Shown in pieces: positions 56,634 through 64,000 of a DNA stretch of 64,000 bases. Made by a program: the position numbers and the translations under genes. The notes beneath the pieces were generated by a model that searched no databases, had not been told where the DNA came from, and worked only from the letters and a program-made list of their open reading frames with translations. Origin of the DNA: Gammaproteobacteria bacterium (GTDB lineage Bacteria > Pseudomonadota > Gammaproteobacteria > Xanthomonadales > SZUA-36); contig JAUIBE010000001.1 of the NCBI GenBank assembly GCA_030428105.1, forward strand, positions 248,001 through 312,000, written 5' to 3'. Position 1 is the stretch's first letter; every line of letters starts with the position of its first letter.

Positions 56634-58378
56634 GATTGGTCCTCCAGTTCGCATCCTTCGATCATGGCCTCGTTGCTTTGCCCAGGCGGAACCAACGGCC
56701 AGACATTGGCCCTGGGGTCGATCTTGACGTGGAGCAGGCAGGGTCCATCGGTGGACTCGAGGAAGGCGATGCCCTCGTCGATTTCTGCCGCGCGCTCGAT
56801 CGATTTCGCGGCGATGCCAAAACTGCGCGCCACCACGGCGAAATCGGGGTTATCGGAGAGGTCCACCTCGCTGAAGCGTTCCTCGAAAAACAGTTGCTGC
56901 CACTGGCGCACCAGGCCCAGGCAGGAGTTGTCCAGCAGCACGATTTTCACCGGCAGGCCGTAGCGCTTGAGGGTGCACAGCTCCTGGATGTTCATCATGA
57001 TGGAGCCGTCGCCGCTGACCACGATGACCGGCGCATCGGGGGTGGCAAACTGCGCGCCGATGGCGGCAGGCAGGCCATAGCCCATGGTGCCGAGCCCGGC
57101 GCTGGAAAGGTGATGTTCCGGGGCGGTCAGCAGGCAGTGCTGCGCCACCCACATCTGGTGCTGGCCGACATCGCAGCTGATGATGGCTTTGCCGTTTGAA
57201 CTTTCGGCAAAGCGCTGCGAGATCTTGCGCAGCAGGCCGGGGGCGAAGATGTCTTCGCCGGGATAGTTGTAATCAAACTGCGAGGCGTCCAGCAAGGCCG
57301 TGCAGTGCTTTTTCCAGTGGTCGATTTCCAACGGCGCCTGGTCGGTGAGAAAACGCAATGCCGGGGCTATTTCGCCGGGCAGGGAAACATCGGCCTCGCG
57401 CAGCTTGGAAATCTCCGCCGGGTCGATATCGATGTGAATCACCCGAGCCTTGGGGGCGAAGGAATCCAGCTTGCCGGTGACGCGGTCGTCGAAGCGCGCG
57501 CCGATGCACAGCAGCAGGTCACACTCCTGCGCAGCGTGGTTAGCAGGCTTGCTTCCATGCATGCCGATCATGCCCAGGAAGCCCGGGTAATCGGTAGGGA
57601 TCATGCCCAGTGCACGCAGCGTGCTGACCACCGGCAACTGGTGGTGATTGACGAAGGCACGCACCGCGTCGTGGCTGCGGCTGATTACGGTACCGCCGCC
57701 GATGTAGGCCAACGGGCGGCGCGCATCGCGCAAAGCGGTGGCAGCGCGCTGCAGGTCAGACAGGCCGTACTGCTCCGAGGGCGCGGTGTGCATGCTCACT
57801 ACCGCGTTGCGGAAATGGCACTCGGCGGTGGCCACGTCTTTGGGCAGGTCCAGCAAAACCGGACCGGGACGGCCTGAAGCGGCAATTTCCAGCGCCTGCA
57901 AAACAGTATCCTGCAGGGTGTTGATGTCGCGCACGATAAAGCTGTGCTTCACCACCGGCATCGACATGCCGAAGATATCGACCTCCTGGAAAGCGTCGGT
58001 ACCCATCACCGCGGTGGGAACCTGGCCTGTAATGGCCAGCAGCGGCACAGAATCCATGTAGGCGTTGGCGATACCGGTCAGCAGGTTGGTGGCACCTGGG
58101 CCGGAAGTGGCCATGCACACCCCCACTTCGCCACTGACCCGGGCATAGCCATCGGCAGCCAGCGCGCAACCCTGTTCATGGCGACACAGGATGTGCTTCA
58201 GACCCGCATCCACCAGCGCGTCGTACACCGGCATGATGGCGCCGCCGGGGTAGCCGAACACCTGGCGCACGCCGGCCGATTCCAGCGTGCGCACCAGCAC
58301 CTGCGCGCCGTTGAGCAGAGGAACCGGCGCCGGTACCTGGGTGGCCTTGAGATAGCTGGCGTTGCTTGGCATGTCCAT
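56630..58378 (-). CDS. ilvG: Acetolactate synthase catalytic subunit
   Basis: The 582-residue TPP enzyme makes acetolactate and acetohydroxybutyrate. Motifs: FGYPGGAIMPVYDAL, RHEQGCALAADGYAR (the TPP-activating Glu), GPGATNLLTGIANAYMDS and the TPP/Mg2+ motif GDGSIMMNIQELCTL with LLDNS. It follows ilvC after 30 bp, the largest gap among the structural genes of the operon, and is paired with the small subunit. Whether it is best called ilvB, ilvG or ilvI cannot be decided by eye; placement with an IlvM-like partner favours ilvG. Confidence 0.97.
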   Translation of the reverse strand: MDMPSNASYLKATQVPAPVPLLNGAQVLVRTLESAGVRQVFGYPGGAIMPVYDALVDAGLKHILCRHEQGCALAADGYARVSGEVGVCMATSGPGATNLLTGIANAYMDSVPLLAITGQVPTAVMGTDAFQEVDIFGMSMPVVKHSFIVRDINTLQDTVLQALEIAASGRPGPVLLDLPKDVATAECHFRNAVVSMHTAPSEQYGLSDLQRAATALRDARRPLAYIGGGTVISRSHDAVRAFVNHHQLPVVSTLRALGMIPTDYPGFLGMIGMHGSKPANHAAQECDLLLCIGARFDDRVTGKLDSFAPKARVIHIDIDPAEISKLREADVSLPGEIAPALRFLTDQAPLEIDHWKKHCTALLDASQFDYNYPGEDIFAPGLLRKISQRFAESSNGKAIISCDVGQHQMWVAQHCLLTAPEHHLSSAGLGTMGYGLPAAIGAQFATPDAPVIVVSGDGSIMMNIQELCTLKRYGLPVKIVLLDNSCLGLVRQWQQLFFEERFSEVDLSDNPDFAVVARSFGIAAKSIERAAEIDEGIAFLESTDGPCLLHVKIDPRANVWPLVPPGQSNEAMIEGCELEDQS

Positions 58379-58408
58379 TTCCGGTCGGTTCCTCTGGCGG
58401 TTGGCCGA

Positions 58409-59467
58409 TCAGGCCGCGCTGCGTTGGCGGCCCTGTTCGGCCTGGGCGGTGGGTGTATCGGTGGTTTGCGGCTGGCCGCTGTCGGCAATCCAGCTCATCT
58501 GCTTGCGCAGGGCCGCGCCGACTTTCTCAATGGGATGCTCCAGGTCGCCGTTTTCCATTTGGCGGAACTTGCCGAGCCCGGCCTTGTATTCCTCCGCCCA
58601 CTCGCGCGCAAACTGGCCGCTGGTGATTTCTTCCAGCACAGCCTTCATGCGTTGCTTGGTGTCGCCATCGACGATCTTTGGCCCGCGGGTGAAGTCGCCG
58701 TACTGGGCGGTTTCGCTGATGAACTGGTTCATCTTCGCCAGGCCGCCCTCGTACAGCAGGTCGACGATCAGTTTCAGCTCGTGCATGCATTCGAAGTAGG
58801 CAACCTCCGGCTGGTAGCCGGCTTCCACCAACGTCTCGTAGCCACGAACCACCAACTCGGTGGCACCGCCGCACAGCACGGCCTGCTCGCCGAACAGGTC
58901 GGTCTCGGTTTCCTCGGCAAAGGTGGTGGTGATCACACCGCCGCGCGTGCCGCCAATGCCGTGGGCATAGGCCAGGGTCACTTCCTGGGCATTTCCGGTG
59001 GCATCCTGGTGCACCGCCATCAGGCAGGGAACGCCCTTGCCTTCCTGGTACTGGCGGCGAACCAGGTCGCCCGGACCTTTGGGCGCGACCAGGATCACGT
59101 CAACGTTTTCCGGAACCTCGATCTGGCCGAAGTGAACGTTGAAACCATGTGCGAACAGGATGGCCGAACCCGGTTTCGCGTTGGGACGGATATCCGCCTC
59201 GAACACGCCGGGCTGCTGCATGTCGGGCAGCAGGATGGCAATCAGGTCAGCTTGCGCGGCCGCTTCTGCCGGGGTGGCAACGCGCAAGCCATCTTTCTGG
59301 GCTTTTTCCCAGGAAGGCCCGCCTGGCCGGGCGCCGACTACAACGTCAACCCCGGAATCGTGCAGGTTGTTGGCATGGGCGCGGCCCTGGCTGCCATAGC
59401 CAACTACTGCTACCGTCTTGCCGTCGAGCGCATCCAGGCTCGCGTCTTTCTCAAAAAACATGGTCAT
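58409..59467 (-). CDS. ilvC: Ketol-acid reductoisomerase
   Basis: A 352-residue class I ketol-acid reductoisomerase that isomerises and reduces acetolactate and acetohydroxybutyrate with NADPH. The N-terminal Rossmann domain has [19 protein letters not shown] and [12 protein letters not shown]; the helical domain has [19 protein letters not shown]. It overlaps the ilvD stop by 4 bp (ATGA). The last residues ([20 protein letters not shown]) form a polar tail a little longer than usual. Confidence 0.97.
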   Translation of the reverse strand: MTMFFEKDASLDALDGKTVAVVGYGSQGRAHANNLHDSGVDVVVGARPGGPSWEKAQKDGLRVATPAEAAAQADLIAILLPDMQQPGVFEADIRPNAKPGSAILFAHGFNVHFGQIEVPENVDVILVAPKGPGDLVRRQYQEGKGVPCLMAVHQDATGNAQEVTLAYAHGIGGTRGGVITTTFAEETETDLFGEQAVLCGGATELVVRGYETLVEAGYQPEVAYFECMHELKLIVDLLYEGGLAKMNQFISETAQYGDFTRGPKIVDGDTKQRMKAVLEEITSGQFAREWAEEYKAGLGKFRQMENGDLEHPIEKVGAALRKQMSWIADSGQPQTTDTPTAQAEQGRQRSAA

Positions 59468-61170
59468 TGTGCGTTCTCCTTGCTGGGTACCTGTAATTGC
59501 GTATCTGAAAAGGGAAAAGAGGTCACCGCGCCCTGCGAGGCCGATGAAACCAGGTGTGCGTACTTGGCCAGCGCGCCGCTTTCGTAGGCGATGGGTCGGG
59601 CTGGTGCCGGGCTACGGGTAGAGAAGTCGACGTCGGCGTCCAGCCGGCGGTTCTCCACGTCGATGGTGACCAGGTCGCCATCGCGCAGTAGCGAGATAGG
59701 GCCGCCGCGTGCGGCCTCGGGGGCAATGTGCCCCACCATGAATCCATGGGTGGCGCCGCTGAAACGGCCATCGGTGATCAGTGCCACTTCGCCGCCCAGG
59801 CCTTCGCCCGCCAGTGCCGCGGTCACGCCCAGCATTTCGCGCATCCCAGGACCACCGCTGGGGCCTTCGTTGCGGATCACCACGACATCGCCGGAAACGA
59901 TTTTGCGGGCTTCAACCGCGCGGAAAGCCTCTTCTTCGGATTCAAACACCCGCGCCGGACCGGTGAAGCTGAAGCCGCCGGAACCCGCCAGCTTGGCGAC
60001 GCAGCCTTCCGGCGCCAGGTTGCCGTAGAGAATGCCAAAGCCGCCGCGCGGCTTGAGTGGCTGGCCGGTGCCAACAATGACTTCCTGGCCGGGGGTTTCA
60101 TCGCGTGACTCGCAAGCGGCAAACAGGCGCTCGCCGGAAACGGTATCGATGTCATGCATCAGGCCAGCCTCGCGCAGGCGGTTGACCAGCAAAGGCGTGC
60201 CACCGGCCTCGAACATGTGCGGCGCCATGAAGCGGCCCGCCGGTTTGAGATCGGCAATGATGGGGGTACGCCGGGAAATGGCGTCAAACTCGTCAATCTC
60301 GAATTCGATACCCGCCTCGCGGGCGATGGCCAGGATGTGCAGCACCGCGTTGGTGGAACCTGCGGTGGCGGTGGCCACGGTGGCGGCATTGAGCAGCGCC
60401 TCGCGGCTGAGAACCTGGCCCGAGTTGACCTTTCCGCGCACCAGGTCTACCAGCATGGCGCCGCAGGCACGCACTGCATCTTCCTTGTCGGGGTGTTCGG
60501 CGGGAATGTCGTTTACGCCCATTGGCGAGAGCCCCATCGCGGTCATCGCCAGCGCCATGGTGTTTGCAGTGAACTGGCCGCCGCAGGCGCCGGCGCCGGG
60601 ACACGCGGACGATTCAATCTCGGCAAGTTCCTGGTCGTCCATCTTGCCGGCGGCGTGGGCGCCTACCGCCTCGAACACATCCTGGATGGTGATATCGATG
60701 CCCTTGTGCTTGCCGGCCATGATCGAACCGCCGTAGATGACCATGCCGGGCACGTTCAGCCGGGCGATGGCCATGGCGGCGGCGGGAATGGTCTTGTCGC
60801 AACCCACCAGCGCAACCACGCCGTCCAGGCAGTGGCCACGGGTGACCAGCTCGATGGAGTCCGCCACGTGCTCACGTGACATCAACGAGCACTTCATCCC
60901 CTCGCTGCCCATGGAAATGCCGTCGGTGACAACGATGGAGCCAAATTCGAATGGAGTGGCGCCGGCAGCGCGGATGCCTTCTTTGAGCGGCTCCGCCAGG
61001 CGGCGCAGGTGCATATTGCAGGGGGTGACGTCCGACCAGGTGTTGACCACCGCGATCATTGGTTGCGCCAGCTGGGCGTCGGTCAGGCCGGTGGCCCGGA
61101 GCATGGCCCTCGCTGGCGCGCGCGATGGTCCCTGCTTTATTTCTTCGCTGTTATTTTCCCTGGTGGCCAT
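59464..61170 (-). CDS. ilvD: Dihydroxy-acid dehydratase
   Basis: A 568-residue iron-sulfur dehydratase of the IlvD/Edd family that converts dihydroxy-isovalerate and -methylvalerate to 2-oxo acids. Cluster-binding cysteines are in [20 protein letters not shown] and [18 protein letters not shown]. Start at ATG 61170 is supported by AGGAAAGGAA upstream. It is the first structural gene of the ilv-leu-glt operon, 32 bp after the attenuator U tract, so its expression depends on read-through. Confidence 0.98.
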   Translation of the reverse strand: MATRENNSEEIKQGPSRAPARAMLRATGLTDAQLAQPMIAVVNTWSDVTPCNMHLRRLAEPLKEGIRAAGATPFEFGSIVVTDGISMGSEGMKCSLMSREHVADSIELVTRGHCLDGVVALVGCDKTIPAAAMAIARLNVPGMVIYGGSIMAGKHKGIDITIQDVFEAVGAHAAGKMDDQELAEIESSACPGAGACGGQFTANTMALAMTAMGLSPMGVNDIPAEHPDKEDAVRACGAMLVDLVRGKVNSGQVLSREALLNAATVATATAGSTNAVLHILAIAREAGIEFEIDEFDAISRRTPIIADLKPAGRFMAPHMFEAGGTPLLVNRLREAGLMHDIDTVSGERLFAACESRDETPGQEVIVGTGQPLKPRGGFGILYGNLAPEGCVAKLAGSGGFSFTGPARVFESEEEAFRAVEARKIVSGDVVVIRNEGPSGGPGMREMLGVTAALAGEGLGGEVALITDGRFSGATHGFMVGHIAPEAARGGPISLLRDGDLVTIDVENRRLDADVDFSTRSPAPARPIAYESGALAKYAHLVSSASQGAVTSFPFSDTQLQVPSKENAQ

Positions 61171-61201
61171 GTGCCGGTTTTTCCTTTCCTGCGATTGAGG
61201 C

Positions 61202-61239
61202 AAAAAAAAACCCGCACCTTTTTCTCGGTGCGGGTTTTT
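61202..61239 (-). terminator. ilv attenuator terminator and alternative RNA stems
   Basis: On the minus strand AAACCCGCACC (61237-61227) pairs with GGTGCGGGTTT (61218-61208) around the loop GAGAAAAA; a run of nine U follows. A second copy of the 3' arm, AGGTGCGGG, occurs upstream at 61280-61272 inside the last codons of the leader peptide and can pair with the same CCCGCACC, preventing the terminator. A GC stretch (61347-61339) can pair with 61276-61268, giving the protector stem. Three mutually exclusive pairings, as in classical attenuators. Confidence 0.92.
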
Positions 61240-61261
61240 CAGGATTCTTGTTTAGTCTTGC

Positions 61262-61408
61262 TTAGCCTGCGCCCGCACCTCTGCTCATAATAAGCAGTAC
61301 GATAATGGATACGAGTACGAGTACGGACGAGCGGTTAAGCGCGCGCACGAAGAGGCCCGAGAGTTCCCGGTTGGCAATCATTGCGAATTGGCCGTTGCGT
61401 GCTTGCAT
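61262..61408 (-). CDS. ilvL: ilv operon leader peptide
   Basis: A 48-residue frame from ATG 61408 (or 39 residues from ATG 61381) ends in TAA just before the attenuator. Near its end the codons give SVLVLVSIIVLLIM: four Val, four Leu and three Ile in 14 residues, all four Val being GTA. The last codons (RGAGAG) contain the second attenuator segment. By analogy with enterobacterial ilvL, ribosomes that stall on these codons when branched-chain aminoacyl-tRNA is scarce would allow antitermination. No Shine-Dalgarno is seen before either ATG. Confidence 0.88.
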   Translation of the reverse strand: MQARNGQFAMIANRELSGLFVRALNRSSVLVLVSIIVLLIMSRGAGAG

Positions 61409-61414
61409 GGTTCG

Positions 61415-61443
61415 ATGGAAACACAGCGTTCCAACACTGTCAA
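61415..61443 (-). promoter_or_regulatory. Candidate ilvL promoter
   Basis: On the minus strand a perfect TTGACA (61443-61438) is followed, after 17 bp, by TTCCAT (61420-61415), a weak -10. A start site 6-8 nt further on would fall at about 61408, the A of the first leader ATG. It lies in the divergent region shared with the cytochrome gene. Confidence 0.5.
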
Positions 61444-61587
61444 CCAAAAATAATTCATCATCGAAGGTAGAATCCAGCCTGTGCCCAACGCCGGAGACCC
61501 AGTCTTGATCAGCATTTCCGCGAGCGCGCCAGGCGCCAGGGTCAGGCCTCCCATACAGGCTTTGCGGCACAGGGGCGCGCTAAGCTG

Positions 61588-63201
61588 ATGCCACGCAAAG
61601 ATTTTCTGGCGCTCGGCCTGGCCGCGCTCGTGGCACTGCTTGTCACCGGATACTGGGTGTTTGACATGGCAAAGGAGCGCCGCGGTCATGACCAGTACGT
61701 GACCTCCACGGAATGCCGCTCCTGCCATGCACGCGAGCACGCGGCGTGGCAAAAAACCTACCACCGCACCATGACCCAGGCAGCCACTCCGGCCAACCTG
61801 GCGGCTCCCATCGAAAACGGCACGGTGGTCGAGGCACTGGGTGAAGAAATCACATTCCACGTAACTGGCGAAGAAATCTCGGTCACCCTGCCCTACCTTG
61901 ATGGCAGCCAACAGACGTTGCCGCTGAAGTACACCATCGGCAGCCACCGGATGCAGCAGTTCGCGGTGGAGAACGGCCAGCAGATTCACCGCATCCCGGT
62001 GTTCTACAGCATCCAGGATGAAGCCTGGATGCCCATCAGCGACGCTTTCTTCCATTTTCGCGATGAAAGCCGCGAGGGCTTCCTCAAGGGCTATGCCCTG
62101 TGGAACGGCAACTGTATTTTTTGCCACAACACCCGCCCCAACCCGGGCATGAACTACCCGGAGTGGTCATTTGACTCCAGCGTCGCGGAGACCGGCATCG
62201 CCTGCGAAGAGTGTCACGGCAACGGCGAGGTGCACCGCGACCGCAACCAAAACCCGCTGCGCCGCTACCTGACCCACTTCGAGGGTGAAGGCGACCCCAC
62301 CATGGTGCACCCTGAAAAGCTCACCCAGCAGCGCGCCACCGAGGTGTGCGGCCAGTGCCATGGCCAGCGGGTGCCGGAACCGCGCGAGCGGATTGTCGAA
62401 TTGATGACCGAGGGTGATCCGTTTCGTCCCGGCGAGCAATTGGGCGAGTACTACCAGCCGATTGACCCCCACACGCAACTGGATGAGACCATCCCACTGC
62501 GTTTCTGGGGCGACGGTTCCCCGCGCCTGACCGCGTACGAGTACCAGGGGCTGACCCAGTCCGATTGCTACCTCAATTCGGAGCTCACCTGCATCAGTTG
62601 TCATTCCGGGCACAACGGCGAGCCAGAGGGGCTGATTGCCGATGGGATGCGGGGCGATGCCGCCTGCGCCTCCTGCCACACGGAAGTCGAGACCCTTGCC
62701 CATGCCGGCCATGAACCGGAACAGGCGCCGTGCCGCTCCTGCCACATGCCGCAGGTGGTCTACGGTGTCATGTCCATCCACCCCAGCCACCTGATTCGCA
62801 ACCCGGACCCCGGGCGCACGCTGCGCTACAACATGCCCAACGCCTGCAACCTGTGCCATTTGGAAGAAAGCGTCAATTGGGCCGCGCAGGGCATGGGCCA
62901 GCTGTTCGGCACAGAGGTTGCGCCGGGCGATGCGCCATTCAATACCCCCGAACTGGTACGCGGCTTCGCCCAGGGCGACGCGGTGTACCGGGTAATCCTG
63001 CTGGATGTCATGAACAAGCGCGGGCTGCGCCACCCCCTGATCGAATCGATGGCGGCGGCAGACCGTTTTGGCGTGGTGCGCCGCTTTGGCGAGCGGCTGG
63101 ATGGTGATACCAACCTGGTACTGGATGCACAGCAGGCCGCGCTGCTGCGTCAGCTTCGTGAATCAGCGCCGCCGGCGCAGCCTTTTGAGTTTGGAGAATA
63201 A
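61588..63201 (+). CDS. Octaheme c-type cytochrome, membrane-anchored
   Basis: A 537-residue protein with an uncleaved-looking N-terminal hydrophobic helix (FLALGLAALVALLVTGYWVF) and eight CxxCH heme sites: CRSCH 43-47, CIFCH about 176, CEECH about 206, CGQCH about 254, CISCH about 335, CASCH about 361, CRSCH about 382 and CNLCH about 420. Extra His residues can supply distal ligands. It should sit on the periplasmic side of the inner membrane and carry electrons or reduce a small substrate. The set resembles multiheme cytochromes found beside respiratory oxidoreductases; the partner here is unknown. The following small membrane gene is coupled (1 bp gap). Confidence 0.92.
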   Translation: MPRKDFLALGLAALVALLVTGYWVFDMAKERRGHDQYVTSTECRSCHAREHAAWQKTYHRTMTQAATPANLAAPIENGTVVEALGEEITFHVTGEEISVTLPYLDGSQQTLPLKYTIGSHRMQQFAVENGQQIHRIPVFYSIQDEAWMPISDAFFHFRDESREGFLKGYALWNGNCIFCHNTRPNPGMNYPEWSFDSSVAETGIACEECHGNGEVHRDRNQNPLRRYLTHFEGEGDPTMVHPEKLTQQRATEVCGQCHGQRVPEPRERIVELMTEGDPFRPGEQLGEYYQPIDPHTQLDETIPLRFWGDGSPRLTAYEYQGLTQSDCYLNSELTCISCHSGHNGEPEGLIADGMRGDAACASCHTEVETLAHAGHEPEQAPCRSCHMPQVVYGVMSIHPSHLIRNPDPGRTLRYNMPNACNLCHLEESVNWAAQGMGQLFGTEVAPGDAPFNTPELVRGFAQGDAVYRVILLDVMNKRGLRHPLIESMAAADRFGVVRRFGERLDGDTNLVLDAQQAALLRQLRESAPPAQPFEFGE

Positions 63202-63202
63202 A

Positions 63203-63574
63203 ATGAAAAAACTGTGGATCTGGCTGTGGTTGTGGCTGGTTGTCGGCCTGGTGTTGGAATACCTGATCGGCACCAAGTCAAGCGCCTACCTGGCGGAAGA
63301 CATTCGCCGCGAGTTGTGGCGGCTGGCCCACGCCCACGGGGTACTGCTTTCCGCTATTGCGCTGCTGTGCGACGGCCTGCTCGGCTGGGGTGGCAAGGCA
63401 GCGCGGCCGTTGGTGGTGTTTGGCGCCATCGCCATGCCGCTGGGCTTTTTCCTGGGTGGCTGCTGGCCAAACTCCACTGACCCGCACGCGCTGGTGTTCA
63501 TTGCGCCGCTGGGCGGGCTGGCCTTCGTGACCGGGCTGGGACTGAACCTGAGTTACCGGCTGAGGAAAGAATGA
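63203..63574 (+). CDS. Small four-helix membrane protein paired with the octaheme cytochrome
   Basis: A 123-residue protein starting at ATG 63203 with GGAG 7 nt upstream, 1 bp after the cytochrome stop. Four hydrophobic segments lie near 3-22, 43-60, 68-88 and 95-115. A conserved-looking AHAHG is at the start of the second helix and could coordinate heme or a quinone site; this is speculation. The tight coupling suggests it anchors or links the cytochrome to the quinone pool. I do not recognise the family. Confidence 0.75.
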   Translation: MKKLWIWLWLWLVVGLVLEYLIGTKSSAYLAEDIRRELWRLAHAHGVLLSAIALLCDGLLGWGGKAARPLVVFGAIAMPLGFFLGGCWPNSTDPHALVFIAPLGGLAFVTGLGLNLSYRLRKE

Positions 63575-63595
63575 GCTGGCCAGTCCTGGAAACGC

Positions 63596-64000
63596 CTAAT
63601 CCGCTTCTGGCTCTACCCCAAGAATTTCATCGACCCTGGCCATCAGTTCGGGTGTAAAGCGCCCGGCAATCTCCACCGCCTTCATGTTCTCCTCCACCTG
63701 CGCCACCCGGCTGGCGCCGGTGATCACGCTGCTCACCCTGGGGTTCTGCAGGCACCAGGCCAGGGAAAACTGCGCCAGCGTGCCGCCAACTTCGGCTGCC
63801 AATGGCTCCAGCGCTGAAACACGCGCCAGCACCTCGGCATCGGTCAGGCGGTCGCGCATCCAGTGCATGGTTTCAAGATCGCCGCGACTGCCCTCGGGAA
63901 TCCCGTCCTTGTACTTGCCGGTCAGTAAGCCGGATGCCAGCGGGCTCCAGATGGTGGTGCCGTAGCCGCGTTGGTCGTAGACCTCATCGTAGTTGGAGCC
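63596..64000 (-). CDS. Aldo/keto reductase, N-terminus cut by window edge
   Basis: The minus-strand frame is open from the right edge to the stop at 63596 (134 residues of the C-terminal part). GYGTTIWSPLASGLLTGKY followed by KDGIPEGSR is a hallmark of the Kv-beta/YghZ-like aldo/keto reductases, and FSLAWCLQNPRVSSVITGAS with VEENMKAVEI is the family's NADPH-binding end. The protein would normally be about 330 residues, so about 60% lies outside the window. The first ATG inside, at 63868, is internal. Confidence 0.92.
   Translation of the reverse strand, partial: GSNYDEVYDQRGYGTTIWSPLASGLLTGKYKDGIPEGSRGDLETMHWMRDRLTDAEVLARVSALEPLAAEVGGTLAQFSLAWCLQNPRVSSVITGASRVAQVEENMKAVEIAGRFTPELMARVDEILGVEPEAD

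Noticed and set aside
61381-61570. Upstream extension of the ilv leader frame to 61570
   Set aside because: It would run through the promoter and lacks a start signal; leader peptides start close to the transcript start.

Overview
The window reads as one chromosomal stretch of a GC-rich Gram-negative bacterium. A TonB-dependent receptor, several lipoproteins with lipoboxes, a beta-barrel protein, a Tat substrate and a TRAP transporter place it in the Proteobacteria. The ilv-leu gene order, the pectin genes and the TPR/TolB-like regulator suggest a gammaproteobacterium near the Xanthomonadales (Lysobacterales) or a marine relative; that placement is inference from gene content. I found no insertion sequence, phage gene, tRNA, rRNA or CRISPR array, and coding density is high.

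Layout. Positions 1-6.4 kb hold a LysR regulator cut by the left edge, a MscS channel, a small lipoprotein, a beta-barrel protein, a TPR protein and a Tat-exported aldo/keto reductase. Positions 6.5-8.5 kb carry leuC-leuD. Positions 8.5-12.2 kb carry a JmjC/cupin oxygenase, an AraC regulator and a divergent exported metallo-beta-lactamase-fold protein. Positions 12.5-18.6 kb hold a glycosyltransferase and then the Anbu neighbourhood: circularly permuted ATP-grasp, alpha-E protein, zinc-ribbon metallopeptidase, convergent proteasome-like Anbu peptidase and a 2OG-Fe(II) oxygenase. Positions 18.6-22.6 kb encode one very large sulfatase that continues into dockerin-like calcium repeats and a parallel beta-helix. 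Positions 22.7-31.6 kb hold a MATE exporter with a structured leader, CsbD, a TPR/TolB-like membrane protein, a PQQ-type propeller, an acid phosphatase lipoprotein and an M3 peptidase.

Positions 31.7-42.7 kb form a pectin/uronate utilisation locus: TonB receptor, MhpD-like hydratase, pectate lyase, LacI regulator, kduI, kduD and a DctPQM TRAP transporter. Three near-identical operator-like sites centred on ACCGGT sit over its promoters. Positions 42.7-46 kb hold a TetR-membrane protein-NTR-like protein operon and a divergent alpha/beta hydrolase, with a palindrome between them.

Positions 45.99-61.41 kb are a single 15.4-kb minus-strand operon, ilvL-ilvD-ilvC-ilvG-ilvM-leuA-leuB-ilvA-gltB-gltD, with no gap between structural genes longer than 30 bp. 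It starts with a textbook transcription attenuator: a leader peptide rich in Val/Leu/Ile codons and mutually exclusive RNA stems. It joins branched-chain amino acid synthesis to glutamate synthase, the source of the amino donor; leuCD lie 39 kb away and ilvE is absent from the window. The right end has an octaheme cytochrome c, a small membrane protein and an aldo/keto reductase cut by the edge.

The most interesting points are the attenuated ilv-leu-glt superoperon, the sulfatase-dockerin-beta-helix fusion, the pectin regulon with its operators, and the Anbu cluster variant without a transglutaminase.
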